Shown: one piece after another, positions 1-4,942 of the stretch
Numbering within the stretch: position 1 is the first letter of the stretch
Layout: every line of letters starts with the position of its first letter
Assembly: GCA_964652075.1 (NCBI GenBank)
Contig: CAZYZQ010000121.1
Span: forward strand, 1-5,739
Length of the DNA stretch: 5,739 nt
Origin: CAZYZQ01 sp964652075
GTDB lineage: Bacteria > Bacillota > Clostridia > Oscillospirales > Oscillospiraceae
Direction: 5' to 3'
Translations under genes and position numbers: made by a program
Notes under the pieces: model-generated
Databases searched by the model: none
What the model saw: the letters and a program-made list of their open reading frames with translations, nothing else
Told to the model about the DNA's origin: nothing

Positions 1-221
1 TTCTCGAGCTGACCATCGAAGAGCTGGACCTCTCGGTCCGCAGCTTCAACTGCCTCAAGCGCGCCAACATCAACAACGTCGAGGATCTGATCTCCAGAAC
101 CGGCGACGACATGATGAAGGTTCGCAACATGGGCAGAAAGTCTCTGGAAGAAGTGCAGAACAAGCTTCAGGCGCTGGGTCTTTCCCTCGCCAGCGACGAT
201 TCCAGCAGCAACAACAATTGA
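1..221 (+). CDS. rpoA: RNA polymerase alpha subunit, C-terminal domain (5' truncated)
   Basis: Only the last 72 codons are present, read from position 3 to a TGA at 219-221. They encode the alpha C-terminal domain, which contacts UP-element DNA and activators. The reading includes ELTIEELDLSVRSFNCLKR, where the R-S-x-N-C-L-K segment is the DNA-contacting helix that holds the residue equivalent to E. coli Arg265. It is followed by the helix-hairpin-helix part (NMGRKSLEEVQNKL) and the usual GLSL ending. The tail after that is a short Ser/Asp/Asn-rich run, probably disordered. rplQ follows after 31 nt, the standard rpoA-rplQ order at the end of the bacterial S10/spc/alpha ribosomal gene region. 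The identification is by motif and neighbour and is very secure; the upstream part lies outside the window. Confidence 0.97.
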   Translation, partial: LELTIEELDLSVRSFNCLKRANINNVEDLISRTGDDMMKVRNMGRKSLEEVQNKLQALGLSLASDDSSSNNN

Positions 222-252
222 TCGAAACCTTGAGAAAAGGGAGGTAATTTGA

Positions 253-594
253 ATGTTTGGAACCCGGAAACTCGGGAGAACGTCCGAGCATCGTAAGGCG
301 ATGCTCCGCGGTATGGCCACGGCTTTCTTTGAGAATGGCCGCATGGAGACCACGTTCACCCGTGCCAAAGAGCTCCAGCCGGTCGCCGAGAAGCTGATCA
401 CGCTGGGCAAGAAGGGTGATCTGGCTTCTTACCGCCGCATCCTCTCCTTCATCACGAAGGAGGATGTCGCCAAGAAGCTGAAGGACGAAATCGCCCCGAA
501 GTATGCCGAGCGCAACGGCGGCTACACGCGTGTGACCCGCACAGGCCCGCGCCGCGGCGACGCTGCCGAGATGGCGGTCATCGAGCTGGTCTGA
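253..594 (+). CDS. rplQ: 50S ribosomal protein bL17
   Basis: This 113-aa protein is a structural component of the large ribosomal subunit near the peptide exit tunnel. The N-terminus GTRKLGRTSEHRKAMLRGM is the family signature, followed by the conserved ENGRMETTFTRAKEL and a C-terminal GGYTRVTRTGPRRGDAAEMA segment ending in VIELV. The length fits the short Firmicutes form (about 112-120 aa). The ATG at 253 has an excellent ribosome binding site, AAGGGAGGT at 237-245, seven bases upstream. It is co-transcribed with rpoA (31-nt gap) and is the last gene of the operon, because a strong terminator starts 8 nt after the stop. Nothing is missing or unusual. Confidence 0.98.
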   Translation: MFGTRKLGRTSEHRKAMLRGMATAFFENGRMETTFTRAKELQPVAEKLITLGKKGDLASYRRILSFITKEDVAKKLKDEIAPKYAERNGGYTRVTRTGPRRGDAAEMAVIELV

Positions 595-602
595 TTGCAT
601 AC

Positions 603-640
603 AAAAAGAGAGTGGTACGGCCTGTACCACTCTCTTTTTT
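603..640 (+). terminator. Rho-independent terminator of the rpoA-rplQ operon
   Basis: A perfect 16-bp stem pairs 603-618 with 624-639 around a 5-base loop (ggcct). The stem has an A-run at its base on the left and ends in six T residues (635-640) on the right. The A/T runs make it potentially bidirectional, but no gene approaches from the minus strand nearby, so its job is to end the ribosomal protein operon. It separates that operon from spoVAC, which therefore needs its own promoter. Confidence 0.95.
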
Positions 641-689
641 GCATAGTGCGCCGGAAATGGGATACCCTAGTGAAAAAGGGGAGATCACC

Positions 690-1139
690 ATGCAACATCT
701 GACAAACTCGGAATATGCGAAGCTTGCCGGAACCTTTGCGCCGAAGTCGCCGCTGTGGAAGGACTGCCTGCTGGCCTTTGTGATCGGCGGTGCGATCTGC
801 GTGCTGGGGCAGGCCGTGATGGATCTGTACGGCGCGCTCGGGCTGGACCGGGAGCTGGCCGGCACGGCAACCAGCGTCAGCCTTGTCCTGCTCTCGGCGC
901 TCCTGACCGGCTGCCACCTGTATGATAAGCTCGGAAAGCACGCCGGTGCAGGCACACTCGTGCCGATCACGGGGTTTGCAAACTCCGTTGTCTCGCCCGC
1001 ACTGGAATTCAAGAGTGAGGGCTTTGTGACCGGCATGGCTGTGAAGATGTTCACAATCGCGGGCCCGGTGCTCGTCTTCGGCACGGTGGCCAGCGTGCTG
1101 TACGGCTTGATTTATTTTGTATTGCAGCTCATCGGATGA
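690..1139 (+). CDS. spoVAC: Stage V sporulation protein AC (SpoVAC)
   Basis: This 149-aa integral membrane protein is recognisable as SpoVAC, part of the SpoVA channel that moves calcium-dipicolinic acid across the inner spore membrane during sporulation and germination. A short polar N-terminus ends in APKSPLWKDC. After it come hydrophobic segments at about residues 27-47 and 62-77. The conserved loop AGAGTLVPITGFANS lies at 85-99, the KSEG motif at 108-111, and a long hydrophobic C-terminus at about 121-147. Length and order match SpoVAC (about 150 aa) better than the shorter SpoVAEB. The same frame is open back to 612, but that part crosses the rplQ terminator and has no ribosome site. The ATG at 690 has AAGGGGAG at 676-683, so it is the start. 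Odd: spoVAD and spoVAEB, which normally follow in one operon, are absent. Expression is expected in the forespore, but I could not find a convincing sigma-F/G promoter. Confidence 0.93.
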   Translation: MQHLTNSEYAKLAGTFAPKSPLWKDCLLAFVIGGAICVLGQAVMDLYGALGLDRELAGTATSVSLVLLSALLTGCHLYDKLGKHAGAGTLVPITGFANSVVSPALEFKSEGFVTGMAVKMFTIAGPVLVFGTVASVLYGLIYFVLQLIG

Positions 1140-1152
1140 TGGGCTGCTTTTT
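1124..1152 (+). terminator. Rho-independent terminator overlapping the 3' end of spoVAC
   Basis: A 10-bp stem pairs 1124-1133 with 1138-1147 (one G-U pair) around the 4-base loop ggat, followed by five T residues at 1148-1152. The left arm lies inside the last spoVAC codons, the TGA stop begins in the loop, and the T-run reaches into the stop codon (TTA at 1151-1153) of the convergent minus-strand gene. It makes spoVAC monocistronic at its 3' end. On the minus strand the stem is not followed by a T-run, so it is probably not a good terminator for the opposing gene. Confidence 0.85.
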
Positions 1153-1867
1153 ATGCGCCGCTGTTGGGGACGGCGTCCTCCGGGGTGCTTAGAACCAGAA
1201 GGGTGAGCGACCGTTCCAGACTGCTTTCCTCCGCCTCCAGCGAAATACGCTGCGCTTCGAGCGCCTGCTGGCTGGCGGGCAGCGCTTTCCGGATGGAGCG
1301 CAGGAATTTTTTGGGGTTATGCAGTTGTGAAAAGCGCCGGCTGCCGGCCTGCCACCACGGGGGAGCAAGCGGACTGTCAACAGCTGCGCTGCCCAGCATT
1401 GTCTCATATTGCAAAAGAAGATCAAGGAGCGAATTCATCGGCTGATCGGTCTGGAGCATGGTCGAGACCGGCCATGCGTTGTAATACAGCGGTCTGATAT
1501 CCTCCACGTTTTCCAGCGTTTGATAGACCTGAAGACGCAGCGATTCGCCGGTTTGGAATGCCTTTTTGACCTGTTCTATCTTTTCAAGCACGGCGCACAG
1601 CTCGCACCATGCAATGCGCACGCGATCGCCGTAAGGCGTGGGCTGGTCGGCCTCCTGCTGGACAAAGGTGTCGAAGGCCTCGGCGTACTCCCGGCGCAGC
1701 GTGCCCAGATGCGTCAGCTGACGTGTGCAGCGGTCGTATTCCCGGCGGACAGCATCATCCGCCTGCTCTGTGAGCGAATGCAGAAGCGATGCCTGCCGCG
1801 CTTCCAGTTCAGATCGTGTTTGCAGTTCGGCCAGCGCCGACAAAAGCGTTTCCCGGGTTGCCTGCAT
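1151..1867 (-). CDS. Hypothetical protein, coiled-coil rich, 238 aa
   Basis: I do not recognise this protein. The frame is open to 1906, but the ATG at 1865-1867 is preceded on its strand by GGAGAG about 9 bases upstream, so I take that start; the longer reading would run into the preceding terminator hairpin. There is no signal peptide or membrane segment, so it is probably cytoplasmic. Residues about 1-70 and 195-225 are rich in Leu, Glu, Gln and Arg in heptad-like spacing, suggesting two long helices that could form a coiled coil. The middle (about 85-160) also looks helical. A Pro-Pro-Trp-Trp turn is at 169-172, followed by a basic stretch (HNPKKFLRSIRKAL) at 183-196. It is the downstream member of a minus-strand pair, 57 nt after the 136-aa gene, with a terminator between them. 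It converges on spoVAC with an 11-bp gap. Existence as a gene is likely; function is unknown. Confidence 0.75.
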   Translation of the reverse strand: MQATRETLLSALAELQTRSELEARQASLLHSLTEQADDAVRREYDRCTRQLTHLGTLRREYAEAFDTFVQQEADQPTPYGDRVRIAWCELCAVLEKIEQVKKAFQTGESLRLQVYQTLENVEDIRPLYYNAWPVSTMLQTDQPMNSLLDLLLQYETMLGSAAVDSPLAPPWWQAGSRRFSQLHNPKKFLRSIRKALPASQQALEAQRISLEAEESSLERSLTLLVLSTPEDAVPNSGA

Positions 1868-1889
1868 AGCTTTCTCTCTCCTGTCTGTC

Positions 1890-1920
1890 AAAAACCCGAC
1901 GCACACGCTGTGCGCCGGGT
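1890..1920 (-). terminator. Rho-independent terminator after the 136-aa minus-strand gene
   Basis: On the minus strand a stem pairs 1916-1920 and 1909-1914 with 1894-1898 and 1900-1905 (one A-C mismatch at 1899/1915) around a 3-base loop, and the RNA continues into five U residues from 1894 to 1890. It begins 4 bases after the stop codon of the gene at 1925-2335. The next gene starts 22 bases beyond the T-run, with no convincing promoter between. The site may therefore act as a partial terminator that lowers expression of the second gene. Confidence 0.85.
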
Positions 1921-1924
1921 CAGT

Positions 1925-2335
1925 TTACGGTTCCACTGTGATATTATCTGTCCCGTGGGCCTCAAATTCGGAGATGTATTCATCCATTCGGGTACACAGC
2001 TCGTCGTAGTTTTCCGGCGTGATGGCGGCGTAGTCCATGTCGCGGCGCGCCAGCTCCTCGGCCAGAATGTCGTAGAAGACCGTGTCCTCGTAGTCCATAA
2101 TGGCCTCCTGAATGCCGCCTTCCTCAAAGGCACGGGAAGGGATGATCTCACCGTGCCAGCGCTCGGCCAGCTCGGGCATGCCGGCGGCGAGACAATAGCC
2201 GAACAGCTTGCTTTCCACCTGATCGTAATCAGGGATCCGGTCGTCGCCGCGGGTGGAGTTCAAAATCCAGTTCCCAATATAGACAAGATCCAGAAGACGG
2301 CGAAATTCCTTCACTGTCAAATTGATGTTCATCAT
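1925..2335 (-). CDS. Hypothetical acidic protein, 136 aa
   Basis: I cannot name this protein with certainty; it resembles a conserved family of uncharacterised Clostridia/Bacilli proteins. It is soluble, with no signal peptide or membrane helix, and strongly acidic in its C-terminal half. Visible blocks are NLTVKEFRRLLDLVYIGNW (5-23), RGDDRIPDYDQVESKLF (29-45), and EEGGIQEAIMDYEDTVFYD (71-89), which runs into ILAEELARRDM (90-100). The last block looks like a long amphipathic helix and is the part most likely to be conserved. There are two adjacent ATG codons (2335 and 2332). The minus strand carries GGGAGGAGG just upstream, five to eight bases away, so either could be used. A sigma-A-type promoter lies about 50 nt upstream and a terminator directly downstream, so it is a complete transcription unit. 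It is divergent from ddl. Confidence 0.85.
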   Translation of the reverse strand: MMNINLTVKEFRRLLDLVYIGNWILNSTRGDDRIPDYDQVESKLFGYCLAAGMPELAERWHGEIIPSRAFEEGGIQEAIMDYEDTVFYDILAEELARRDMDYAAITPENYDELCTRMDEYISEFEAHGTDNITVEP

Positions 2336-2389
2336 TCCGGCCTCCTCCCGGTTGATTCTCTCATACGCACCTCAACGGTGTTCAGCAAC

Positions 2390-2418
2390 ATTATATACCG
2401 GATGGTCGAAGATTTCCA
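2390..2418 (-). promoter_or_regulatory. Sigma-A-type promoter for the 136-aa minus-strand gene
   Basis: On the minus strand a perfect TATAAT (-10, plus positions 2390-2395) follows TGGAAA (-35, 2413-2418, four of six matches to TTGACA) at a 17-bp spacing. The predicted transcript start is near 2383, giving a leader of about 48 nt with a good ribosome site. Upstream of the -35 lie A/T runs that could act as an UP element. Confidence 0.7.
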
Positions 2419-2451
2419 CAGTTTTTTGAAAAGTTTTTGTGAATCTTGCAC

Positions 2452-2480
2452 TTGTTTTCCTGTGCGTTTTGGCATATGAT
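2452..2480 (+). promoter_or_regulatory. ddl: Probable sigma-A-type promoter for the ddl cluster
   Basis: TTGTTT at 2452-2457 and TATGAT at 2475-2480 (five of six matches to TATAAT) are spaced by 17 bp. The predicted start is near 2487, leaving a leader of about 34 nt. The -35 is weak, but it is preceded by T- and A-runs at 2421-2439. No other good promoter lies between this point and the ATG at 2521, and none of the three following genes has an obvious promoter of its own. Confidence 0.55.
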
Positions 2481-2520
2481 ATACAATGACTATCGTATCA
2501 CAAAAAGGAGCATTACATCG

Positions 2521-3600
2521 ATGAAAAAACGCGTATGTGTTCTCTTTGGCGGCGTCTCGCCGGAGCATGAGGTCTCGCTCCGCTCTGCGCAGACGGTTCT
2601 GTCTCATCTCAAAGAGGACCGATATGAAATTTTTCCGGTGGGTATTACAAAGCGCGGCAGTTGGCTGCTGTACGGCGGCAGCGACTATGCGGAGCTGCCG
2701 GACGGCCGGTGGGAGAACTGCGAGCGCAACCGCCGCGTCGCCTTTTCGACCGATCGGGACCAGAGCCTGATTGTGTTTGACGGGGATGAGGTGGTGCGCC
2801 AGCGGATCGACGTGGTGTGCCCCGTGCTGCACGGTGAGAACGGGGAGGATGGCTCGGTACAGGGGCTGATGCAGCTGGCCGGGATTCCCTGCGTCGGGTC
2901 GGGCGTTGCGGCGTCCGCCGCAGCAATGGACAAATGCCTGACCAAGCTCGTCGCGGACAACGCGGGCATCCGGCAGGCATCGTGGCTGCTCGTGACGCGC
3001 CGGATGCTTGCCTGTGCGCCGGAAAAGGCGCTCGGCGCGGTGGAAGCGAAATTTGACTATCCGGTTTTCGTCAAGCCGGCCGGAACAGGCTCGTCCGTCG
3101 GCGTGTCGAAGGCGCGTGACCGCGAGACGCTGCTGCGCGCGCTGCACACAGCGGCAAAGTTCGACGAGAAGGTGCTGGTGGAGGAGTTTATCTCCGGCTA
3201 CGAGGTTGAATGTGCCGTACTCGGCAACGAGACGCCGATGGCGTCCATCTGCGGCGAGATAGACGCGGGCGCGGAGTTCTATGACTATGACGCGAAGTAT
3301 ATCACGGACTCCGCAAAGCTGTATATCCCGGCGCGCATCTCGGATGAGGCCGCCGAGGCGGTGCGCGAGGCGGCGGTTCGCGTCTATCAGGCGCTTGGCT
3401 GCCGCGGGCTGAGCCGGGTGGACTTCTTTGTCACCTATGAGGGCGAGGAGGTTGTCTTCAACGAGATCAACACGCTGCCGGGCTTTACTTCCATCTCCAT
3501 GTACCCGAAGCTGTTCGAGGCGAGCGGCATCCCGCTGGACGAGCTGATCGACAAGCTGCTGGAGCTGGCCATGGAGCAGAAGAAAGAGGAAACGCTGTGA
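2521..3600 (+). CDS. ddl: D-alanine--D-alanine ligase
   Basis: This 359-aa ATP-grasp enzyme joins two D-alanines, using ATP, to make the dipeptide added to the peptidoglycan precursor in the cytoplasm. The N-terminus carries GGVSPEHEVSL (10-20), with Glu15 at the same number as catalytic Glu15 of E. coli DdlB. HGENGEDGSVQG is at 104-115. The ATP-grasp loop FVKPAGTGSSVGVSK is at 183-197 (Ser191/192) and VLVEEFISGYEVE at 218-230. The omega-loop YDYDAKY at 254-260 ends in the Tyr that corresponds to DdlB Tyr216. SRVDFF is at 298-303 (Arg299, Asp301), with the metal site NEINTLPGFTSIS at 314-326 (Glu315, Asn317). The K-Y pair in the omega-loop fits D-Ala-D-Ala rather than VanA-type D-Ala-D-Lac ligases. 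The frame is open from 2446, but AAAGGAG at 2504-2510 supports the ATG at 2521. It is first in a three-gene cluster. Confidence 0.96.
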   Translation: MKKRVCVLFGGVSPEHEVSLRSAQTVLSHLKEDRYEIFPVGITKRGSWLLYGGSDYAELPDGRWENCERNRRVAFSTDRDQSLIVFDGDEVVRQRIDVVCPVLHGENGEDGSVQGLMQLAGIPCVGSGVAASAAAMDKCLTKLVADNAGIRQASWLLVTRRMLACAPEKALGAVEAKFDYPVFVKPAGTGSSVGVSKARDRETLLRALHTAAKFDEKVLVEEFISGYEVECAVLGNETPMASICGEIDAGAEFYDYDAKYITDSAKLYIPARISDEAAEAVREAAVRVYQALGCRGLSRVDFFVTYEGEEVVFNEINTLPGFTSISMYPKLFEASGIPLDELIDKLLELAMEQKKEETL

Positions 3601-4025
3601 CAGAAAAGAATGTACTCATTTCGATCCGCGGCCGTCAGTCGACGGACGGCGAGCCGCAGGTTGTGGAGCTGACGACCGACGGCGTGCTGCGCGACAACGG
3701 CGATTCGCTCAGCCTGTGCTATCAGGAGAGCGCGGTTACAGGCATGGAGGGCGTGCACACCGAGTTTGAGATCGTCGCGCCGGACAAGGTGCTGCTCAAG
3801 CGCACCGGGAACGTAAACTCGACCATGGTGTTCGAGCACGGAAAAAAGCACGACTCGCTCTACGATGTTGGCTGCGGCGCGCTGCTGGTCAGCGTGGACG
3901 CGCGCAGCGTCGAGTCCCATCTGACGGCGGAGGGCGGCGAGTTCAGCCTTTACTATCTGATCGAGGTGGAGGACGAGCCGGTCAGCGCGAACGTCTACAT
4001 CATCTCCGTGAAGGATGTGACCTGA
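3597..4025 (+). CDS. DUF1934 / YwiB-like calycin-type beta-barrel protein
   Basis: This 142-aa protein belongs to the DUF1934 family (B. subtilis YwiB type), small lipocalin-like beta-barrels of unknown function. Conserved points visible are KNVLISIRGRQ at 4-14, the stretch CYQESAVTGMEG at 41-52, and VNSTMVFEHGKKH at 73-85, followed by SLYD, GCGAL and the C-terminal LTAEGGEFSLYYLIE at 109-123. There is no signal peptide; it should be cytoplasmic. The start is GTG at 3597, which overlaps the ddl stop by four bases (GTGA). AGAGGA lies just upstream inside ddl, so translation is probably coupled to ddl. In Bacilli this family usually sits beside argS; here argS is 1 kb away on the other strand. 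Family assignment is by motif recall and is fairly sure; the function is not known. Confidence 0.88.
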   Translation: MTEKNVLISIRGRQSTDGEPQVVELTTDGVLRDNGDSLSLCYQESAVTGMEGVHTEFEIVAPDKVLLKRTGNVNSTMVFEHGKKHDSLYDVGCGALLVSVDARSVESHLTAEGGEFSLYYLIEVEDEPVSANVYIISVKDVT

Positions 4026-4026
4026 G

Positions 4027-4374
4027 ATGCCGTGGTCAAGTGTGCTTCCGCTGCTTCTGCTCTGGGCAATCGTCTTCTGGGAGCAGGCGCAGCAGCGGCG
4101 GGCGGCACGGCTGCGGAGAATGCGCCGCCGGAGGCGGCAGAGAGGAGAGAAGATTGCAATGAATGAGCTGATTCAGACGATGATGGGCAAGGAGTGCCTG
4201 ATCTCGATCCCCGGCTCCGGTACGGTGCAGGGTACGCCGGTTGCGCTCGAGGGCAGCTGGCTGCATGTGCAGCAGAAGGAGGGGCAGACCATGCTGAACC
4301 TCGACTACATCTCCCAGATCCGCGAATACCCGCGCAGGAAAAACGGGAAGAAAAAAGCGGTCGTACTGGAGTGA
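4027..4374 (+). CDS. Small membrane-anchored or dual-start protein, 115 aa (71 aa from internal start)
   Basis: The full reading has three parts. A hydrophobic N-terminal helix (SVLPLLLLWAIVFW, 5-18) comes first. An arginine cluster at 24-39 (RRAARLRRMRRRRRQR) follows, which by the positive-inside rule would stay in the cytoplasm. A C-terminal domain (45-115, with MNELIQTMMGKECLISI and NLDYISQIREYP) ends in a lysine-rich tail. The C-terminal part resembles a small uncharacterised Clostridia family of about 70 aa (similar to DUF6897) that often stands alone. The ATG at 4159 (residue 45) has its own AGAGGAG site, so two products are possible: a membrane-attached form and a free one. Alternatively, only the shorter one is real and the first 44 codons are a separate small cistron in the same frame that happens to lack a stop. 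The first ATG lies 1 nt after the DUF1934 stop, with AAGGA at 4011-4015 upstream. Confidence 0.75.
   Translation: MPWSSVLPLLLLWAIVFWEQAQQRRAARLRRMRRRRRQRGEKIAMNELIQTMMGKECLISIPGSGTVQGTPVALEGSWLHVQQKEGQTMLNLDYISQIREYPRRKNGKKKAVVLE
4141..4147 (+). promoter_or_regulatory. Internal ribosome binding site within the third ddl-cluster gene
   Basis: AGAGGAG lies 11 bases before an in-frame ATG (4159) inside the gene that begins at 4027. It is a better Shine-Dalgarno match than the AAGGA in front of the first ATG. It marks the start of the soluble domain and is the reason to consider a second, shorter product. Part of the match is an arginine codon run (CGG/AGA/GAG context), so chance cannot be excluded. 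Confidence 0.5.
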
Positions 4375-4428
4375 GGCAGACGATGCGCTGCTGGGCCTGT
4401 GTATTTGCAGGTTCTTTCGATTCCGCAA

Positions 4429-4552
4429 TGCACGTAGGACGGGGGCTTGCCCCCGCCGGCGGAAAGGGCGTATCGTTTTCGGGAGTCTCCGGCAAATTCG
4501 TATCTGCTTCGTTGTACGCGGCGGGGGCAAGCCCCCGTCCTACGGTCGTGCA
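4429..4552. repeat. Palindromic repeat element with 26-bp inverted arms (MITE/REP-like)
   Basis: Two perfect 26-bp inverted arms lie at 4433-4458 and 4519-4544, separated by 60 bp. Each arm contains its own inner palindrome (GGGGGCTTGCCCCC), and the element is bounded by TGCAC at 4429-4433 and GTGCA at 4548-4552. I see no clear target-site duplication. GC-rich elements of this look, whose translations contain 'ASPRPT', are dispersed in many Clostridia genomes from general experience; only this one copy is visible here. The surrounding 4375-4658 stretch (284 bp) has no credible gene. It holds this element, a 6-bp hairpin at 4549-4569, a 10-bp palindrome CGGTATACCG at 4606-4615, and a terminator. 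Transcribed from the ddl cluster, the arms would fold into one long cruciform-like hairpin. Confidence 0.85.
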
Positions 4553-4628
4553 AGATTATGCTTTGCACTTTTGATATGGCAGCCAGTCCTGAATCCTATT
4601 TATTACGGTATACCGGACAAAAATACAG

Positions 4629-4657
4629 CGCCGGACGGGTTAGCCGTCCGGCGTTTT
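4629..4657. terminator. Rho-independent terminator between convergent transcripts
   Basis: A perfect 10-bp GC-rich stem pairs 4629-4638 with 4644-4653 around the loop gttag. Four T residues (4654-4657) follow on the plus strand. On the minus strand the stem is followed by CTGTA and then a T-run. It lies 1 base before the stop of the Arc-like minus-strand gene and downstream of the ddl cluster, so it can serve both. Confidence 0.88.
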
Positions 4658-4658
4658 G

Positions 4659-4826
4659 TCATTTCTTGAGCGGAATTTCACCGTGCTCCTTTTCAAACTG
4701 CGCGATACAGTCGCGAATGAGCACCAGAATCTGGCCGTTGACAGACCGCGCCTCGTAGTCGGCCACCCAGTGGAGCTTGTTGAGCATTTGATCGTCGATG
4801 CGGATCGACAGGCTCTTAATTGCCAT
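4659..4826 (-). CDS. Arc-like ribbon-helix-helix DNA-binding protein, 55 aa
   Basis: This small gene is real by structure and context. The protein starts MAIKSLSIRIDDQMLNKL, a beta-strand (3-10) leading into helix A (about 11-25). After a turn comes ARSVN (26-30), then a second helix (30-45) and a charged tail EKEHGEIPLKK. The RSVN and the following aliphatic helix match phage P22 Arc at the same place (GRSVN then a helix ending KKEGRI). Such proteins are dimers that insert a beta-ribbon into the DNA major groove. The ATG has GGGGTGAG about 4 bases upstream (minus strand). It is divergent from a 38-aa peptide gene, and the 116-bp gap between them holds three 11-bp repeats, the expected kind of operator. 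No toxin gene follows it; downstream is a terminator. Role inferred: autoregulator or small local repressor; target unproven. Confidence 0.85.
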   Translation of the reverse strand: MAIKSLSIRIDDQMLNKLHWVADYEARSVNGQILVLIRDCIAQFEKEHGEIPLKK

Positions 4827-4877
4827 TGAACTCACCCCGAAATAGAATCATGATGGCTTTATTTTAGCGTCAATTCA

Positions 4878-4886
4878 TGTTATAAT
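4878..4886 (+). promoter_or_regulatory. Extended -10 promoter for the 38-aa peptide gene
   Basis: TGTTATAATA includes a perfect TATAAT at 4881-4886 with TG at 4878-4879, the extended -10 form that does not need a good -35; none is visible (TTTATT at 17 bp). The predicted start is near 4893, giving a leader of about 50 nt that contains all three 11-bp repeats. The reverse strand of the same site reads TATTATAA, so it may also start leftward transcription towards the Arc-like gene. A TTGACG at 4868-4873 (minus) is another possible element, but its -10 is poor. Confidence 0.65.
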
Positions 4887-4897
4887 ACCAAAAAGCA

Positions 4898-4930
4898 TTT
4901 GAAACGCGTTTGATTCGCGTTTGAAACGGG
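4898..4930. repeat. Three tandem 11-bp repeats, candidate operator
   Basis: Three head-to-tail units lie at 4898-4908 (TTTGAAACGCG), 4909-4919 (TTTGATTCGCG) and 4920-4930 (TTTGAAACGGG), differing at one to three positions. The 11-bp period is about one helical turn, so bound proteins would sit on one face of the DNA. The same bases also form a 7-bp inverted repeat, AAACGCG / CGCGTTT (4902-4908 and 4916-4922), and CGTTTGAAACG at 4918-4928 is itself symmetric about its centre. Tandem sites with short spacing are typical of ribbon-helix-helix operators. The array begins 12 bases after the -10 box and ends just before the peptide start region. Confidence 0.8.
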
Positions 4931-4942
4931 GTGAAAATAGAC

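Noticed and set aside
641..670. Possible forespore (sigma-F/G) promoter before spoVAC, GCATA followed by GATACCCTA
   Set aside because: The -35-like part fits, but at the usual spacings no acceptable -10 is present, so I do not annotate it.
1863..1891. TTGACA with TATGCA at 17 bp on the minus strand before the 238-aa gene
   Set aside because: The -10 would overlap the start codon and the transcript would begin inside the gene; the TTGACA is partly the terminator T-run.
2411..2420. DnaA-box-like TTTCCACA
   Set aside because: A single imperfect match with no cluster of boxes and no origin-associated gene; it overlaps the -35 of a good promoter.
1409..2479. Long plus-strand open frame of 356 codons
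   Set aside because: It lies antisense to the two minus-strand genes and runs through the terminator between them. It has no ribosome site at its ATG, and the minus-strand reading has promoter, ribosome sites and terminator.
2478..2501. Loose inverted repeat TGATA / TATCA around the ddl leader start
   Set aside because: Only five-base arms with a 14-base gap; expected by chance in A/T-rich sequence.
2332..3147. Minus-strand open frame of 271 codons
   Set aside because: It is antisense to ddl, whose motifs are unmistakable; the frame is a by-product of GC-rich third codon positions.
4382..4574. Open frame of 63 codons after the ddl cluster
   Set aside because: Most of it is translation of the palindromic repeat (GRGLAPA...GASPRPT). 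Such products are a common annotation artefact of these elements, although a weak GAGTGAGG lies upstream.
4447..4758. Plus-strand frame of 103 codons
   Set aside because: It crosses the repeat, a terminator hairpin and the antisense of the Arc-like gene, and it lacks a ribosome site.
4659..4826. Reading the Arc-like gene as the antitoxin of a toxin-antitoxin pair
   Set aside because: There is no toxin-sized frame directly after it (a terminator follows at once), and the divergent 38-aa peptide is acidic and unlike known toxins.
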